A stretch of DNA of 64,000 nucleotides from Tetramitus jugosus (lineage: Eukaryota > Heterolobosea > Eutetramitea > Acrasida > Vahlkampfiidae), in the NCBI GenBank assembly GCA_937625935.1, contig OW569375.1, positions 248,001 through 312,000 of the forward strand, in the 5' to 3' direction. Numbering within the stretch: position 1 is the stretch's first letter; each line of letters opens with the position of its first letter. Positions 10,217 through 20,521 of the stretch are shown one piece after another. Under the pieces are notes generated by a model that was given only the letters and a program-made list of their open reading frames with translations, ran no database searches and was not told where the DNA came from. The translations under genes were made by a program, and so were the position numbers.

Positions 10217-12511
10217 TCATGTATTCTGCGCGAGAGATGATACTACATCACGAACAGACTCCTCAGTAAAATGCTTTTGAATGAGTCGAAGCATTTCATC
10301 CTGCACAGGAGCAAAGCAGTGAACTGCTTTATTCTCAAATGGGTGCCTAAATCTCATTCTCATGCAGTGCAGCATCATTCTCTTTGGTCTAATCTTACGA
10401 TCGATTCCTAGAGCGATTCTGTTGTCCAACAGGTCATAATATGCCTGATCTCCCAAAACAGGAGCTCCTATTGAGGTTAAATGAGATCGAATTTGATGGG
10501 TTCTTCCAGATTTAATACTCACCATCACTAATGCCAATTGTTTTTCTCTATTGATTTCAACCACTCTGATCACACTCTTGGCACTCTTGCTCTTCTTCAT
10601 CTGCTTTTGCATTAATAGTTCTTCACCAGTTCCTTCCTCGATGTCCTCCTGTTCAATACTGTATCGTACAGCATACATGCCTCCACCGTCTTGTTGACCG
10701 TGGTGACGATGAGACTTGTGGAACACTGTAATAGGCTTGTTAACTATAATCATTTGGTTTCGTTCGATGGGATTCTTGGGTTCTTCGGGAAGGTGAGCTC
10801 GAGCAATTAAGTCTTCAATTTCCTCGTCGAACCTTTGCTCTTCGCGAAGAATGGCCTTCTCCAGGTCATCCTCATCCTCAAAATCTTCATCCATTTGTTC
10901 CTTCTCATTTTCTGGAGTTTGTTCTAGTTCTGTCTCATCATAACTTACAGAAAACTTATCCAAGTCCGCCTGTGTGAGACTTCTGCGACCTTCTCCAGGT
11001 ACTTCAATCGAAAACTCATTGAGATCAAACGCATCACTTTCAAGAATTGGATCAGGTTTATCTCCAACATTTCCCTCATTACCTGAATCGACACTCATTG
11101 GCTTCAACACTGCCAAGAATTTATCCACCCGAGGAACGACACATATCGCACAATAGATTTTCTTTGTAATCTGCTGTTTGTTGGCCAAGCTTTCATCGTC
11201 GTTCACTGTCTTTTCCATAAACTGACGATTCAAATGCTGTACACTGTGTGAATTCTTTCCACAAATCAACACACCTGACGTTTCCTTGTCCAGCCTATGC
11301 ACCAAATTGACAAATGTGGGTAGTTTGGGCACATTAATCTTCTTTTGTGACTTCTTTTTCTTTGTTGACGACTTGCTCTTCAAAGTTGTCTTCTTTTTCT
11401 TCTTCTTTAGTTTCTTTTCCGTTGTGACTACTTCTTCATTTTCTTCGTCTGCCTTGTCTTCTTCTCCGTCCTTGGATGCTGCTTCTTGGTGCTCTTTTCG
11501 AGCAACATAGTCCCTAATTGCATAAAGCATAGTCGTATGTGGCGCATGACCCGCTGATGCATGAACTGCATATCCCTGTGGCTTATTCACAACAATGACA
11601 TGATCATCCTCATAAATCACATTATTTTCATCAATAGTGACCAATGGTTTCTCAACCATTCGTTCCATTGATTGTTCAACATCATTCGCTCCCTTCTCAC
11701 CATTATTCGCACCCACAACAGCAGTATTCACTCCACTTAAATGCCTCTGCTGTAAAAACACAAAAATTCGATCGCCAGTCTTCAATTTTCGCGGCATATT
11801 TTTCTTGTCGACAAAAAACTGTTCGTCATTCTCATGTTGCTTCATATCAAACACTGATTCTTCATCTCCATTTCCATTTCCATCTGCACTCTGTCTCCTT
11901 TTCTGTTCCACCAAAAAGGATCGAGGCACCAATCGACAATACTGATTCTGAATCAAAAAACTAACGTACTCCCTGGAGAGATTTAATTTTTCACTCAAGA
12001 GCTTATCAAATCGAACATTTTTCTTACTCATATTATTTTTCATCACTCCTTCTTCTTCTTGTTCATCATCATCATCATTCGTCTTCTTGTTTTTCCTTGA
12101 TTTTTCTTGTTTTTCATCTTTTTCTTCAGTAAATGAAAAATGAACCCAACGTTGTTCACCTTCAAACAAGTGAGAAGGAGAAGGTATAGTCATCATCATC
12201 TTCATTGCAGCATTGGCAGCATTTGATGCAGCATTCGCAATCGCATTATTCGCTAATGTTTTTTTAAGTGTAGAGGAATAGGGTGGTGATGAAAATTGTT
12301 TTCTAGTCGCTGTGTTGTTTGATTTTTGTTTGGAAAGATGTGCACAGTAGGAGAAATGTTGTTGTTGAATGTGGAAAGTTGGATTTGAGAGTGCAGGTAA
12401 GTGCATGAGGTGGTGATGTTTGTGGACGTGCAATTGTTGTTGTCTGTATTGACTACATGCCTCTAGTAATTTTCTTGTTGTTGATAATGTTGTTGTTCGT
12501 GGTGCATTCAT
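10217..12511 (-). CDS. RluA-family pseudouridine synthase, probably mitochondrial
   Basis: About 764 aa from the ATG at 12511. The frame continues upstream as a hydrophobic stretch, but that would overlap the divergent neighbour, so the shorter start is preferred. After a Gln/His/Ala-rich and acid-poor N-terminus comes an S4-like RNA-binding region (LSREYVSFLIQNQYCRL), then the catalytic core: VIVVNKPQGYAVHAS, VHRLDKETSGVL with the catalytic Asp of HRLD, and far downstream SGRTHQIRSHLTSIGAPVLG. These are the signature blocks of RluA/TruC/RPUSD enzymes, which isomerise uridine to pseudouridine in rRNA, tRNA or mRNA. Two large charged insertions separate them: a Lys-rich one before HRLD and an acidic ~170-aa one after it. 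It is divergently paired with the Grc3-like gene. Confidence 0.85.
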   Translation of the reverse strand: MNAPRTTTLSTTRKLLEACSQYRQQQLHVHKHHHLMHLPALSNPTFHIQQQHFSYCAHLSKQKSNNTATRKQFSSPPYSSTLKKTLANNAIANAASNAANAAMKMMMTIPSPSHLFEGEQRWVHFSFTEEKDEKQEKSRKNKKTNDDDDEQEEEGVMKNNMSKKNVRFDKLLSEKLNLSREYVSFLIQNQYCRLVPRSFLVEQKRRQSADGNGNGDEESVFDMKQHENDEQFFVDKKNMPRKLKTGDRIFVFLQQRHLSGVNTAVVGANNGEKGANDVEQSMERMVEKPLVTIDENNVIYEDDHVIVVNKPQGYAVHASAGHAPHTTMLYAIRDYVARKEHQEAASKDGEEDKADEENEEVVTTEKKLKKKKKKTTLKSKSSTKKKKSQKKINVPKLPTFVNLVHRLDKETSGVLICGKNSHSVQHLNRQFMEKTVNDDESLANKQQITKKIYCAICVVPRVDKFLAVLKPMSVDSGNEGNVGDKPDPILESDAFDLNEFSIEVPGEGRRSLTQADLDKFSVSYDETELEQTPENEKEQMDEDFEDEDDLEKAILREEQRFDEEIEDLIARAHLPEEPKNPIERNQMIIVNKPITVFHKSHRHHGQQDGGGMYAVRYSIEQEDIEEGTGEELLMQKQMKKSKSAKSVIRVVEINREKQLALVMVSIKSGRTHQIRSHLTSIGAPVLGDQAYYDLLDNRIALGIDRKIRPKRMMLHCMRMRFRHPFENKAVHCFAPVQDEMLRLIQKHFTEESVRDVVSSLAQNT

Positions 12512-12515
12512 TTTT

Positions 12516-12523
12516 TTTGCCGC
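12516..12523. promoter_or_regulatory. E2F-like motif in the RluA/Grc3 divergent promoter
   Basis: The bases TTTGCCGC fit the E2F consensus TTTSSCGC. They lie 5 nt upstream of the pseudouridine synthase ATG and ~110 nt upstream of the likely Grc3 start. A single 8-mer match is weak evidence. It is listed because similar motifs recur before other genes in the window. Confidence 0.2.
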
Positions 12524-12626
12524 GCAGTTTTGTGTTTTTTTTGGTTGTCGGGGAATGCATGTTCCACAAAAATGGCGAAGTGTGAAATTTTTCGTTGTTA
12601 CGACGAACAAAATCAGAAAGCAAAAA

Positions 12627-14935
12627 ATGAAGCATAGTAACAACAAGGGCAAGAAGAGTGCAGTGAACGCGAGCAACAACAAAAGACCCCTTTCGCAATC
12701 AAATAATAACAATAAAACAAAGGGTGATGTTGTGAAAGCTTCAGGTAAGCTTATGTTTCTTCAACATAATGAAAGTGTACACTTTTGTGGTTCTGCTCGC
12801 TTCAAAGTGCTCTTTGGTTCCGTAAAGATCCATGGTTTTGTAGCTACGGATGACGAAAATGATGAATTATTGTCATTGAATGCATTGGAACAGTATGGTG
12901 TAATGGAGATGAGAACAGATCACGTTCAAAAACCACAAATTTTGGGTTCAAAACAAGAAATGATTCAATTATGTACGTGTGTGCATTCATGTGATATTGT
13001 TGTTTTTCTGTTGCTTACTAAAGTTGAAACAAATTAGTGAAAAAACGATTGACACGAATCAATCGCACTGCCGTTGGAACTGATGATGAAGTATCAGTAA
13101 TGATATCGGAAGATGAAATACCAAAGAATGTGACATCGATTGTTGCTGTTGTTTATTTTGAATCAATGGATTCCTTGTCGAAGAATACTGCCATCATTGA
13201 ATCGTCATCATTGTCGTTGAAAAGAAGGAAAACAAGTGTGGATGAAGCAGTGACTGCAGTTGCAAGTGAGAATGAGTATGCAGTGTTGGAGTGGATTCGA
13301 AAATTGAGAAAATTGGATCAAAAATCATCGATTCCTTCAGCAGCTGCTGCAAAGACGAGCCAAAAGAATGAGAAGCGGAAGAATCATGAGAAGAGTGATG
13401 AGAATGAGAATGAAGAGAATCGCACTGTGAAAATGGAATTTGAGTCGATCGTGGATGGATTGAAGAAAGTAACTGTGCCTCATTCGTCAAAAGACTTGAG
13501 TCAGTTATCAATGATTGGTCAAGATGGAAAGATTGTTCCCTGTATATCATATGACGAAGCAACTTTGCAAGTGTTTGATCAATGCGTGTCCAGAGCACAA
13601 AAACATTCAACATTGTTCATCACTGGTGTCCAAAAAACAGGAAAGTCAACCATCGCGAGGTTTATGTGTAATCAGTTGATGAGCATTTATGGTGGGGTAG
13701 CACTGTTGGACCTTGATCCTACAAATCCAGAGTTTATGACACCTGGTATCTTGTCTCTGTCTGTGATGCGTAAACCTTTACTTGGTCCTTCGTTTGCAAA
13801 TCTGTTGGATCGTAATGGAGTTAGCATTGAGAAGAGTTTGTTTTATGGACATGACACGGCTGAATCCGATATCGATTACTATGTTAACTGTTGTATCGAT
13901 TTGTACTCTCACTATCACGAGCACTACAGAAGTTCAAAGAAGAATTGCTTCCCATTGGTTATTTTGAGTGGAAATACGCTGAGAGTGCCAGCATTTGAGT
14001 CTACACTAGAATTGATTCGTCTCATTCAACCAAACTTTGTTCTCAAAGTTCAGGACGGACTCTCAAGGAACGAGAACAGGGAGTATCTAGATAGTGCAAA
14101 CGGAATCATCAACATGAATTCACTGTACCCATCCTCTAGTGATATTATTTCCCATTATTCATTCAATGTCCGAGGTCCAAATCCCTTCTTGCCCAAGAAA
14201 CAATTTGCTGAAGTTGTGTCCATACTTTCTGTGGTTGCCCCAAGGCAAGTTGTCACTCGATCCAAAGAAGAGAACAGCCTATCGCAACAGAATCAATATG
14301 TGAACCAGTATTTGTCATACTTTGGAAAGGCAATGCCATCGAGTGATATGACCAAATTGATGTCAAGTTCTGATTTTGGTTGGACCTCTGTTCAACAATT
14401 CTTCTCTCACCTACCATACTATAAGGTGTCCTGGAACTTATTTACAATTGCAATATCCAATGATCTGTACAAATACAGCACAAAGGATCAAGAGAAGCTA
14501 CTAAGTCAATCAATGTACCAACTCAACGGATCACTTGTTGGCCTATGTCACATCAACCAAACACCGAGCAAGAGTACCTCGAGCAGGGATAACAGTTTGC
14601 CAACCTTTATGACTAAATATCCTGAAAAGTCAAATTGCCTGGGAATTGGATACGTACGCCACATTTGTCCACACGAGAAGAAATTCTACTTGATTACGAA
14701 TATTGAAGCGAACAAGTTGCAACAAGTCAATTGCATTCTATCTGGCTCAATAACGCTGTCCTATCTGTTCGTACGTCAGATCAAATCCAAAGACACTGCA
14801 ACACCAGACAAACCATTCTTTGTGTCAAGTGTCTCTGAATTGGAGAACAAGAGCTTGACAGAGAAGGTCAACACACAAGAAACAGCATTTCGTAACAAAC
14901 AAAAGAAACAAAATAAAAAGACCAAGATTCGATAA
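12627..14935 (+). CDS. Grc3/NOL9-type polynucleotide 5'-hydroxyl kinase
   Basis: Exons 12627-12972 and 13038-14935 flank a 65-nt GTACGT...AG intron and encode 747 aa. An in-frame ATG at 12555 would add 24 residues. The centre holds a Walker A loop (GVQKTGKST, about residue 180) followed by LLDLDPTNPEFMTPG and LLGPSF, the lid and Walker-B-like pattern of the CLP1/Grc3/NOL9 kinases. Grc3/NOL9 phosphorylates the 5'-OH left after ITS2 cleavage so that 25S/28S rRNA can be trimmed in the nucleolus. The N-terminus is Lys/Asn/Ser-rich (nucleolar style) and the C-terminus ends in a Lys-rich tail (KQKKQNKKTKIR). CLP1 is the alternative, but the length and terminal extensions favour Grc3. It shares a very short promoter with the divergent pseudouridine synthase. 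Confidence 0.85.
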
Positions 14936-14979
14936 GTTTTTGAATTGTACACTTGTTTACTGAGAATTTGAATTGCTAT

Positions 14980-15954
14980 TTAGGCAAAGGAATCAAAGCC
15001 GTACTCGTTCTTCAAGTGAACAAATCTCATATTCTTGTTCAGCTTTTCAATCTGGTCCATTTCTTCAGCAGACAACTCAAAGTCAAACACTTGGAAGTTG
15101 TCCTTGATTCTCTGTTCGGTGACAGACTTTGGAATCACAATGACACCTCTCTGCATGGTCCATCTCAAAATGACTTGAGGAGCACTCTTGTTATGCTTCT
15201 TTGCAATCTCAGCAATCGTAGGATCACTCATTGGATTGCCCTCATAACCAGATCCGAATGGACTGTAGCCCGTCGTGACAATATTGCCCAAAATCTTTGC
15301 ACCGTGAATCAAATCGACTTGAGTGAGATATGGATTGACTTCAATCTGATTGACTGCAGGTGGAATTCTAGCATAGGTCAACACATCCAAAATACTTTGA
15401 ATATTAAAGTTTGAGATACCAATGCTCTTCACCAATCCCTCATCCACCAATTTTTCCATATCGGCCCAAGTCTTGTACATGGGAACATTGGCCAACTGAA
15501 CCTTTACTGAAAATGGACCTGCATCCTTGATATTCTCCCACACTGGATCACCACCACTCAAATCCAATCCACAATTCTTGACAGCAATAGGCCAATGAAC
15601 CAAATACAAGTCCAAATAATCCAACTTCAAATCCTTGAGTGTCTTTAGACAAGCTTCCCTGACATTGCCATGATGCGAATTCCACAGCTTGCTCGTCACA
15701 AACAAGTCACTTCTCTGAACCAATTTTTCTTCATTAATCAATTGATCGAGTGCAGCTCCCACCTCTGTTTCATTTCTGTAGACTGCAGCGGCATCAATGT
15801 GACGATAACCATTCTTGACAGCTGTGAGCACAGCGTTCTTGACCTCACCTGGAGCACTCTTCCATGTGCCTAGACCGAGGATAGGCATTTGGTGACCATT
15901 GTTGAGTGTGATGGATGTTTGAGAAAAGTTGTTTGGTAATGGGAAAGAAGACAT
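14980..15954 (-). CDS. Aldo/keto reductase (aldose reductase-like, AKR superfamily)
   Basis: Single exon, 324 aa, full length for the family. Visible AKR motifs: GTWKSAPGEVKNAV, GYRHIDAAAVYRNETEVG with the catalytic Asp and Tyr, LFVTSKLWNSHH with the catalytic Lys, LDLYLVHWPIA with the catalytic His, SIGISNFN, and the NADPH-binding IPKSVTEQRIKDNFQVFDFE. It should be a cytosolic NADPH-dependent carbonyl reductase. The exact substrate (aldoses, aldehydes) cannot be read from sequence. It converges on the Grc3 gene with 44 nt between stop codons. Confidence 0.93.
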   Translation of the reverse strand: MSSFPLPNNFSQTSITLNNGHQMPILGLGTWKSAPGEVKNAVLTAVKNGYRHIDAAAVYRNETEVGAALDQLINEEKLVQRSDLFVTSKLWNSHHGNVREACLKTLKDLKLDYLDLYLVHWPIAVKNCGLDLSGGDPVWENIKDAGPFSVKVQLANVPMYKTWADMEKLVDEGLVKSIGISNFNIQSILDVLTYARIPPAVNQIEVNPYLTQVDLIHGAKILGNIVTTGYSPFGSGYEGNPMSDPTIAEIAKKHNKSAPQVILRWTMQRGVIVIPKSVTEQRIKDNFQVFDFELSAEEMDQIEKLNKNMRFVHLKNEYGFDSFA

Positions 15955-16132
15955 AATCTTGTTGTGTTTGCTTTTTGTTGGTGGGTTTTGTTTTTGTAAT
16001 TGGTGGGTGGATCAGATCTTGAGCTTGTGTGTGAATTTCCGGGAATGTGCGGAGGAGATTTGTTTGTGCGCACCTCGTGTCCGAGAGAAACTTTACAGTT
16101 CACTGACTGACTGGTTGTGAGCATTGAAATGT

Positions 16133-17320
16133 TTACTGAGATTTGTTACTCTCATTGATCTCGAACAAGGCCCATCCAACAGAAGGAGACAGTGTCATCC
16201 CATCTTTGCCCTTTGTGGCGCTCATGTGTCCAGCAAACATTTCTGTTTTGCATTCAACTCCTCTGTCATTAATAATGATTGGAACATTCACGTAACCTCT
16301 TGGGATTTTGCCTATGTCAATGATCGGCCACTCCATTTCTTCAAGGGGCCCACCCCATCCAGGTTTCACCTTTTTCTCTCCTTGCCATTTTCCATTGTTG
16401 TCAAAGACACAGAAGCTTGTAATCCAACCAGACAGATAACTTGGACCAGATTCACCACTAAAATAGTTTACGATTTGGTTCCACCACACAAGATCAGGAT
16501 TTCCTTTAGCTGATTCTATAAATTGATCCAGCACGGGAAGCAATACTTCGGTCCATCTTCTCATATACTGTTGATCCACATCGAATTCGAGCAATTTGTT
16601 GGCTCTCTCTCGAACATTCTCCCAGTCACTAACTTCACCAAGTAAAGTAACATTAGGAAGACCACACAACAGCATACCCTTGTAATCAAAGTAAGCTTTT
16701 GTTACGGACATCAACATCACTGCTGCTACCATTTTCTCAGTCTCGGTAGTTGTAGTAAAGTTTGGAATGATCCACTCTCTGATCGATGGATCCTTAAGTT
16801 TGTTTGCAATTTGATGAGTGAACTGATCACAAATGTACGTATAGTCAGCAGTGTGTAAATTAACTCCATCAACAGTAACAGTCAACTGTGTTTTACCCTT
16901 AAAATCTACAAATCTATCCCTCAATTCTTTCGAATGACCATTGACATAATTTGAGAATTGAGCACAGATTGCAAGCCACACATCATCAGGAGTGAGTGAA
17001 AGATTATGATGTCGAGAGTAACAGCAAAACGCTGTTCTTACGAACGAATTACCTCCTGCAGAAACAGTGCCTTGATTCTCTGAGCTTTTGATTAGTCGGT
17101 AGGTGCTGTTTGTGCTGGATTTTTCATGGAACGATGGGGGAATGTTGGACAAATCGAATGAGCTTTCTTCTTTAACTTGTTCCGGAGTAGTGCTCACTTT
17201 GAATGTGATTGTCCTATTGTTTTGCTGAGCAGAAACAACATGGTTTCGATTCCAAGAGGAAAACGCGGTTCTTGACCTTAAGCTGGAACGTATGACATTT
17301 CTGCTAAGTGAGCCAATCAT
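16133..17320 (-). CDS. DUF4419 domain protein, possibly mitochondrial
   Basis: Single exon, 395 aa. The body matches what I know of DUF4419 (PF14388): LTPDDVWLAICAQFSNYVNG, a central block ending in WIIPNFTTTT and a MLMSVTKAYFDYKG helix, LCGLPNVTLLGE, and a late YLSGWITSFCVFD block. The domain is found in fungi, protists and some bacteria, and its function is unknown. The first ~45 residues (MIGSLSRNVIRSSLRSRTAF and on) are Arg/Ser-rich and acid-free, typical of a mitochondrial presequence. That localisation is inference. Confidence 0.8.
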   Translation of the reverse strand: MIGSLSRNVIRSSLRSRTAFSSWNRNHVVSAQQNNRTITFKVSTTPEQVKEESSFDLSNIPPSFHEKSSTNSTYRLIKSSENQGTVSAGGNSFVRTAFCCYSRHHNLSLTPDDVWLAICAQFSNYVNGHSKELRDRFVDFKGKTQLTVTVDGVNLHTADYTYICDQFTHQIANKLKDPSIREWIIPNFTTTTETEKMVAAVMLMSVTKAYFDYKGMLLCGLPNVTLLGEVSDWENVRERANKLLEFDVDQQYMRRWTEVLLPVLDQFIESAKGNPDLVWWNQIVNYFSGESGPSYLSGWITSFCVFDNNGKWQGEKKVKPGWGGPLEEMEWPIIDIGKIPRGYVNVPIIINDRGVECKTEMFAGHMSATKGKDGMTLSPSVGWALFEINESNKSQ

Positions 17321-17667
17321 TATGGCTGAAAAGTAGAAAGATTGTGTGATTGATATGCTTTTTGAAATGGTTGGCTTGCTTTCAGTGAATGTTGAGTTCG
17401 AACTTAGGTGAACTCAAGCGGAAGAACTATTGAGCGAGGGTTCACTTTTTGAGATTACCAGCAGGGTTCACTTTTTGAGTCCTGTAACCCAGATCGCACT
17501 GAGGAAAGTATTGAATGTTGGTATCCCTCGGCAGAAGATCAACAAAGTTTTGGTGTGGTCGTCCAGAGATTGAAGCATCTCCAACAGCGTTTCGAAGAAT
17601 CACAATTAATAAAATTACATTCATTTCAATTTATTATTACTATACTATAAGTCATCGTCACACATTC
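17321..17667. other. Intergenic region with a short direct repeat
   Basis: About 350 bases between two minus-strand genes. The stretch contains a 17-bp perfect direct repeat (17437-17453 and 17463-17479) and, just before it, the 10-bp palindrome AGTTCGAACT. A 60-codon minus-strand ORF (17442-17624) starts within the 3' flank of the BTB gene, resembles nothing I know and is not called. Confidence 0.4.
17437..17479. repeat. 17-bp direct repeat, two copies, 26-nt period
   Basis: AGGGTTCACTTTTTGAG occurs at 17437-17453 and again at 17463-17479, separated by 9 nt. A related GGTGAACTC, partly in reverse orientation, lies ~30 nt upstream. It could be a binding site pair in the promoter of the DUF4419 gene, whose ATG lies ~120 nt away, or a local duplication. 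Confidence 0.6.
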
Positions 17668-18900
17668 TTACTGTGAAATCTTGCAAGTGGATGGATCTAA
17701 TTGCCACGACTCAGCAATAACTGGGCCCTGAATATTGTACGGTGTGTTATTGTAACTGCGCCACAACAACTTTGCCGTGTGCTTTCCTGGTGAGACACGC
17801 GTAATCATCTTGACAAAGGCATTGTGAGTGTACTCGTACGTTCCCGTCGTATGACCCTTGAAATGCATTCCAGTGACTGCAGGTTGCAAATTGAGTGTCA
17901 CAGAGTCGACAGACACTGCAAACTCACCTGCACAATCTCCAAAGTACCACTGGAGCATGATTGGACACTCGTCCTTGACTTCAAATTCAATTGTCGTGTG
18001 AGGAATCTCAACAAACACGTTTCTACTCACATCATGCTTCAAAATCATGGCATTGGACTGGAAGGCACTCACTTGAAGCAACTTTGTTGTTACTTCACTC
18101 TTGACAACGGTACCAAAAACAGGAAAACCACCACTCGCAACAGGAGGAGCACTTGGAGACACAGACGACAATGGTTGTTTTTGTTGAATGTGAGTGTAGA
18201 GTGCACTGGAGAGATCAATGAGACCAAAGTATTGAGCTTCTGAAGCCAATTGTTTCAACAGAGTCAGATCACTGGTTGCCAATGGAATATAGTCCATGTT
18301 ACGCTTTGATCGAACATAATTTAAAATGTGTTTAAACAAATCAGGGTCTCTATCAATGAATAGCTTGTAATTACTAGTAGCTGCTGGAGATGCAAACAAG
18401 GATGATGATGCAGGAGCTGTTGTTGTTGTTGTTGTTGATGACAATGGTGCACCAAAACCACTGCTACTAGGAGCTGATGATGGTGCACCAAAACCCATCA
18501 TTGGAGTTGTTGAGCTATTGGCGCCAAAAACAGCTCCGCTGTAGTTGGTTCCCGTTCTGGCGGAGGGAACGGATTGTGGATTGAGACCAAAAGGAACTAC
18601 AGGGGCACTTGTACTTGGCCAAGAAGGTTGCTGTTGTGCTTGTGATGGTTGTTGTTGAATGAATGACGGTTGTTGTGCTTGTTGTGGTTGTGATGAGGAG
18701 GGATCATAGGTGGCGTACAGTGGAATTTGTTGGAGTGTGCTCAAGGTTGTACGAAAGATGGTGCCTCCCACATCAAGTGTAATGACCGTGGTTGGTGGAA
18801 GGACAGCAACAACAGAAGAAGAACTTGTTGTTGTTGTTGGCCATGAAAAGGATTGTGGTGTGGCTGATGTGGTGGAAGATGGTGCAAATGAAAAGCTCAT
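17668..18900 (-). CDS. KCTD-like BTB/POZ (T1) protein with a split domain
   Basis: Single exon, 410 aa. Residues ~38-66 carry the first T1-type BTB strands (VITLDVGGTIFRTTLSTLQQ, then IPLYATYD). The domain is then interrupted by ~105 residues of Gln/Pro/Ser/Ala low complexity and resumes at ~173-240 (LFIDRDPDLFKHILNYVRSK, then LKQLASEAQYFGL). KCTD BTB domains oligomerise and many recruit cullin-3. The C-terminal ~160 residues are beta-rich (IMLQWYFGDCAGEFAVSVDS; PGKHTAKLLWRS) and resemble no family I can name with confidence. It is divergent to the p31comet gene, with an E2F-like palindrome between them. Confidence 0.8.
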   Translation of the reverse strand: MSFSFAPSSTTSATPQSFSWPTTTTSSSSVVAVLPPTTVITLDVGGTIFRTTLSTLQQIPLYATYDPSSSQPQQAQQPSFIQQQPSQAQQQPSWPSTSAPVVPFGLNPQSVPSARTGTNYSGAVFGANSSTTPMMGFGAPSSAPSSSGFGAPLSSTTTTTTAPASSSLFASPAATSNYKLFIDRDPDLFKHILNYVRSKRNMDYIPLATSDLTLLKQLASEAQYFGLIDLSSALYTHIQQKQPLSSVSPSAPPVASGGFPVFGTVVKSEVTTKLLQVSAFQSNAMILKHDVSRNVFVEIPHTTIEFEVKDECPIMLQWYFGDCAGEFAVSVDSVTLNLQPAVTGMHFKGHTTGTYEYTHNAFVKMITRVSPGKHTAKLLWRSYNNTPYNIQGPVIAESWQLDPSTCKISQ

Positions 18901-19056
18901 TTTTGATACGTGTTGTTATTGGTGGTGTCTTTTATTGTTGTTGTAGTGTTTCTTGTTGTGAATGAAAAAAATTTTGGTGTTCTGATTTTATGGGCAAATG
19001 TTGTGTGCTTCGGGTTTCGAAGTTCAACAAGAGAGCTTTTTTGTTGATTGAAGTTG

Positions 19057-19067
19057 TTTGGCGCCAA
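19057..19067. promoter_or_regulatory. E2F-like palindromic motif before the p31comet gene
   Basis: TTTGGCGCCAA sits 50 nt upstream of the p31comet ATG and ~155 nt from the BTB start. It contains TTTGGCGC, which matches the E2F consensus TTTSSCGC, and its core is palindromic. Its function is inferred from the motif and the cell-cycle role of the neighbour. Confidence 0.3.
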
Positions 19068-19117
19068 TTCCCATTCAACAAGTTACAGCGAGGACTTGAA
19101 CTGCAAAAACTGCAAAG

Positions 19118-20253
19118 ATGATGAACAATAACAGCAAACAATGTCTGCTAGACGGCATTCCACTGATCTCACTCATAGAAAACATTCAAATACCTTTGAG
19201 AGACAGAAGACCAGACACTGCTCTCACTCTGGACTCCAAGTGCTGCTCTCATATCACAAAAGAAGTGATTAAGCATATTCTGTTCATGAGACAACAAATA
19301 CCATGTCTCTTCTCAGAACTAGAATCAGAAGCTCAAGATTTGTTGATGACTGACAATCCATTACAACACAGGAAGAAGAGAAGGAGACTCAATTTGAAAG
19401 AGAAAAAACGATTGAAGGTATGTCTGTGGGTTTATGGTTATGTGTGCTTTATTTTTGTTGTTTATGAGTTGTTAAAGTGGTGTTTTGAATTATCATTAGA
19501 CGTATCACTCTGCTTTAGCTCTGTTTCAAGCTTGTGATCAAATGTTTCATTCATTTGAAGCTCATGCAAGAAAGAAGCTAGAAAGTCAAGCTCAAAGCGT
19601 TCATTCTGTACATTTAGCTATTGTCATTGGTTCTTCAGTTTATAATATCTCTGAGGTGTTTATCTTGAAATTCATGCTGTATGTTGTCGTTTATTCCTTC
19701 GCTTTGGTATGATGACGAACAAGTTAAGTTGCTCACGCTTTTTCTTTTGTATAGAGATGTAGATGCTTCATGTATTCAAGAAAATTCTACTTTCAAGTTA
19801 CAAAGCTTATCCCAACAAGTGATACGAACACTCGTAACAAGCGGACCTCTGATATTCAATAGCAATTGTATGTTAAACAAGGTGCACTTACTTGCAATGA
19901 TGGACAAGAGTTTATCAAGTGATGGAAGTTCTGCTCTGCTAGAGTTTGCTGTTCCTAAACAACAACTCGCACTCAAGTTGAAGATACCACGACCCAAGCA
20001 GAAATATATCGCTCAAAATGAAACGAGCATACCTAACATACTCGTTGTTGAAGTGGGTTCAAATCAATGGTTCCCTTTTGATACAGAAGAGTCACTGAAT
20101 TTTGTTCAACAGAATGTTGTGCGCATCTCTGGACTCTCTTCAGGCACCAATGGTTATGCTCCAAGCGATTTGATATGGTTTTTGTCCAAGTCAACCGTGA
20201 AAGGATATCCATCGGATGCCCCAAAGTCCGATGACAATGATCTGTTTATGTAA
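19118..20253 (+). CDS. MAD2L1BP / p31comet homologue (spindle checkpoint silencing)
   Basis: Three exons, 19118-19417, 19500-19678 and 19755-20253, with introns of 82 and 76 nt (both GTATGT...AG), encode 325 aa. After the N-terminus, HITKEVIKHILFMRQQIPC matches the conserved helix of p31comet (human KFLKHVLYQRQQLP). Exon 2 gives a HORMA-like helix and strand (FEAHARKKLESQ; HLAIVIGSSVYNISE). The C-terminal safety-belt-like strand DLIWFLSKSTVKGY aligns with human YIWFQAPVTFKGF. p31comet binds closed MAD2 and, with TRIP13, extracts it from the mitotic checkpoint complex. The middle exon has no ATG-initiated ORF of useful length, so automated ORF calls would miss it. Homology is by eye but consistent along the whole protein. 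Confidence 0.75.
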
Positions 20254-20521
20254 TCCTTCAATGTTCATGACACAACTAAAAATGAGTCCCTTTGGAAATC
20301 TTCTGTTGCTGGAGCTTCCAAACAGAACCAACTACTCGATCAGTAGTCACCTAACTACAAGAAGACAACAGATTCCTCTCTTGGAATGTTGAGCGATTCG
20401 CGCGAGTCGCGGCAGACAGCGTCATCGCCTGACTGTCTTTTTATGCGTGAACTCTTTTGCCGTTTTTCCCTGATTCCTCATTTCATCTCACACAAACCAA
20501 ATCACTACTACATTCTGCAAA

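Noticed and set aside
17442..17624. 60-codon minus-strand ORF after the BTB gene
   Set aside because: Short, in a 3' flank, overlaps the direct repeat, no family features.
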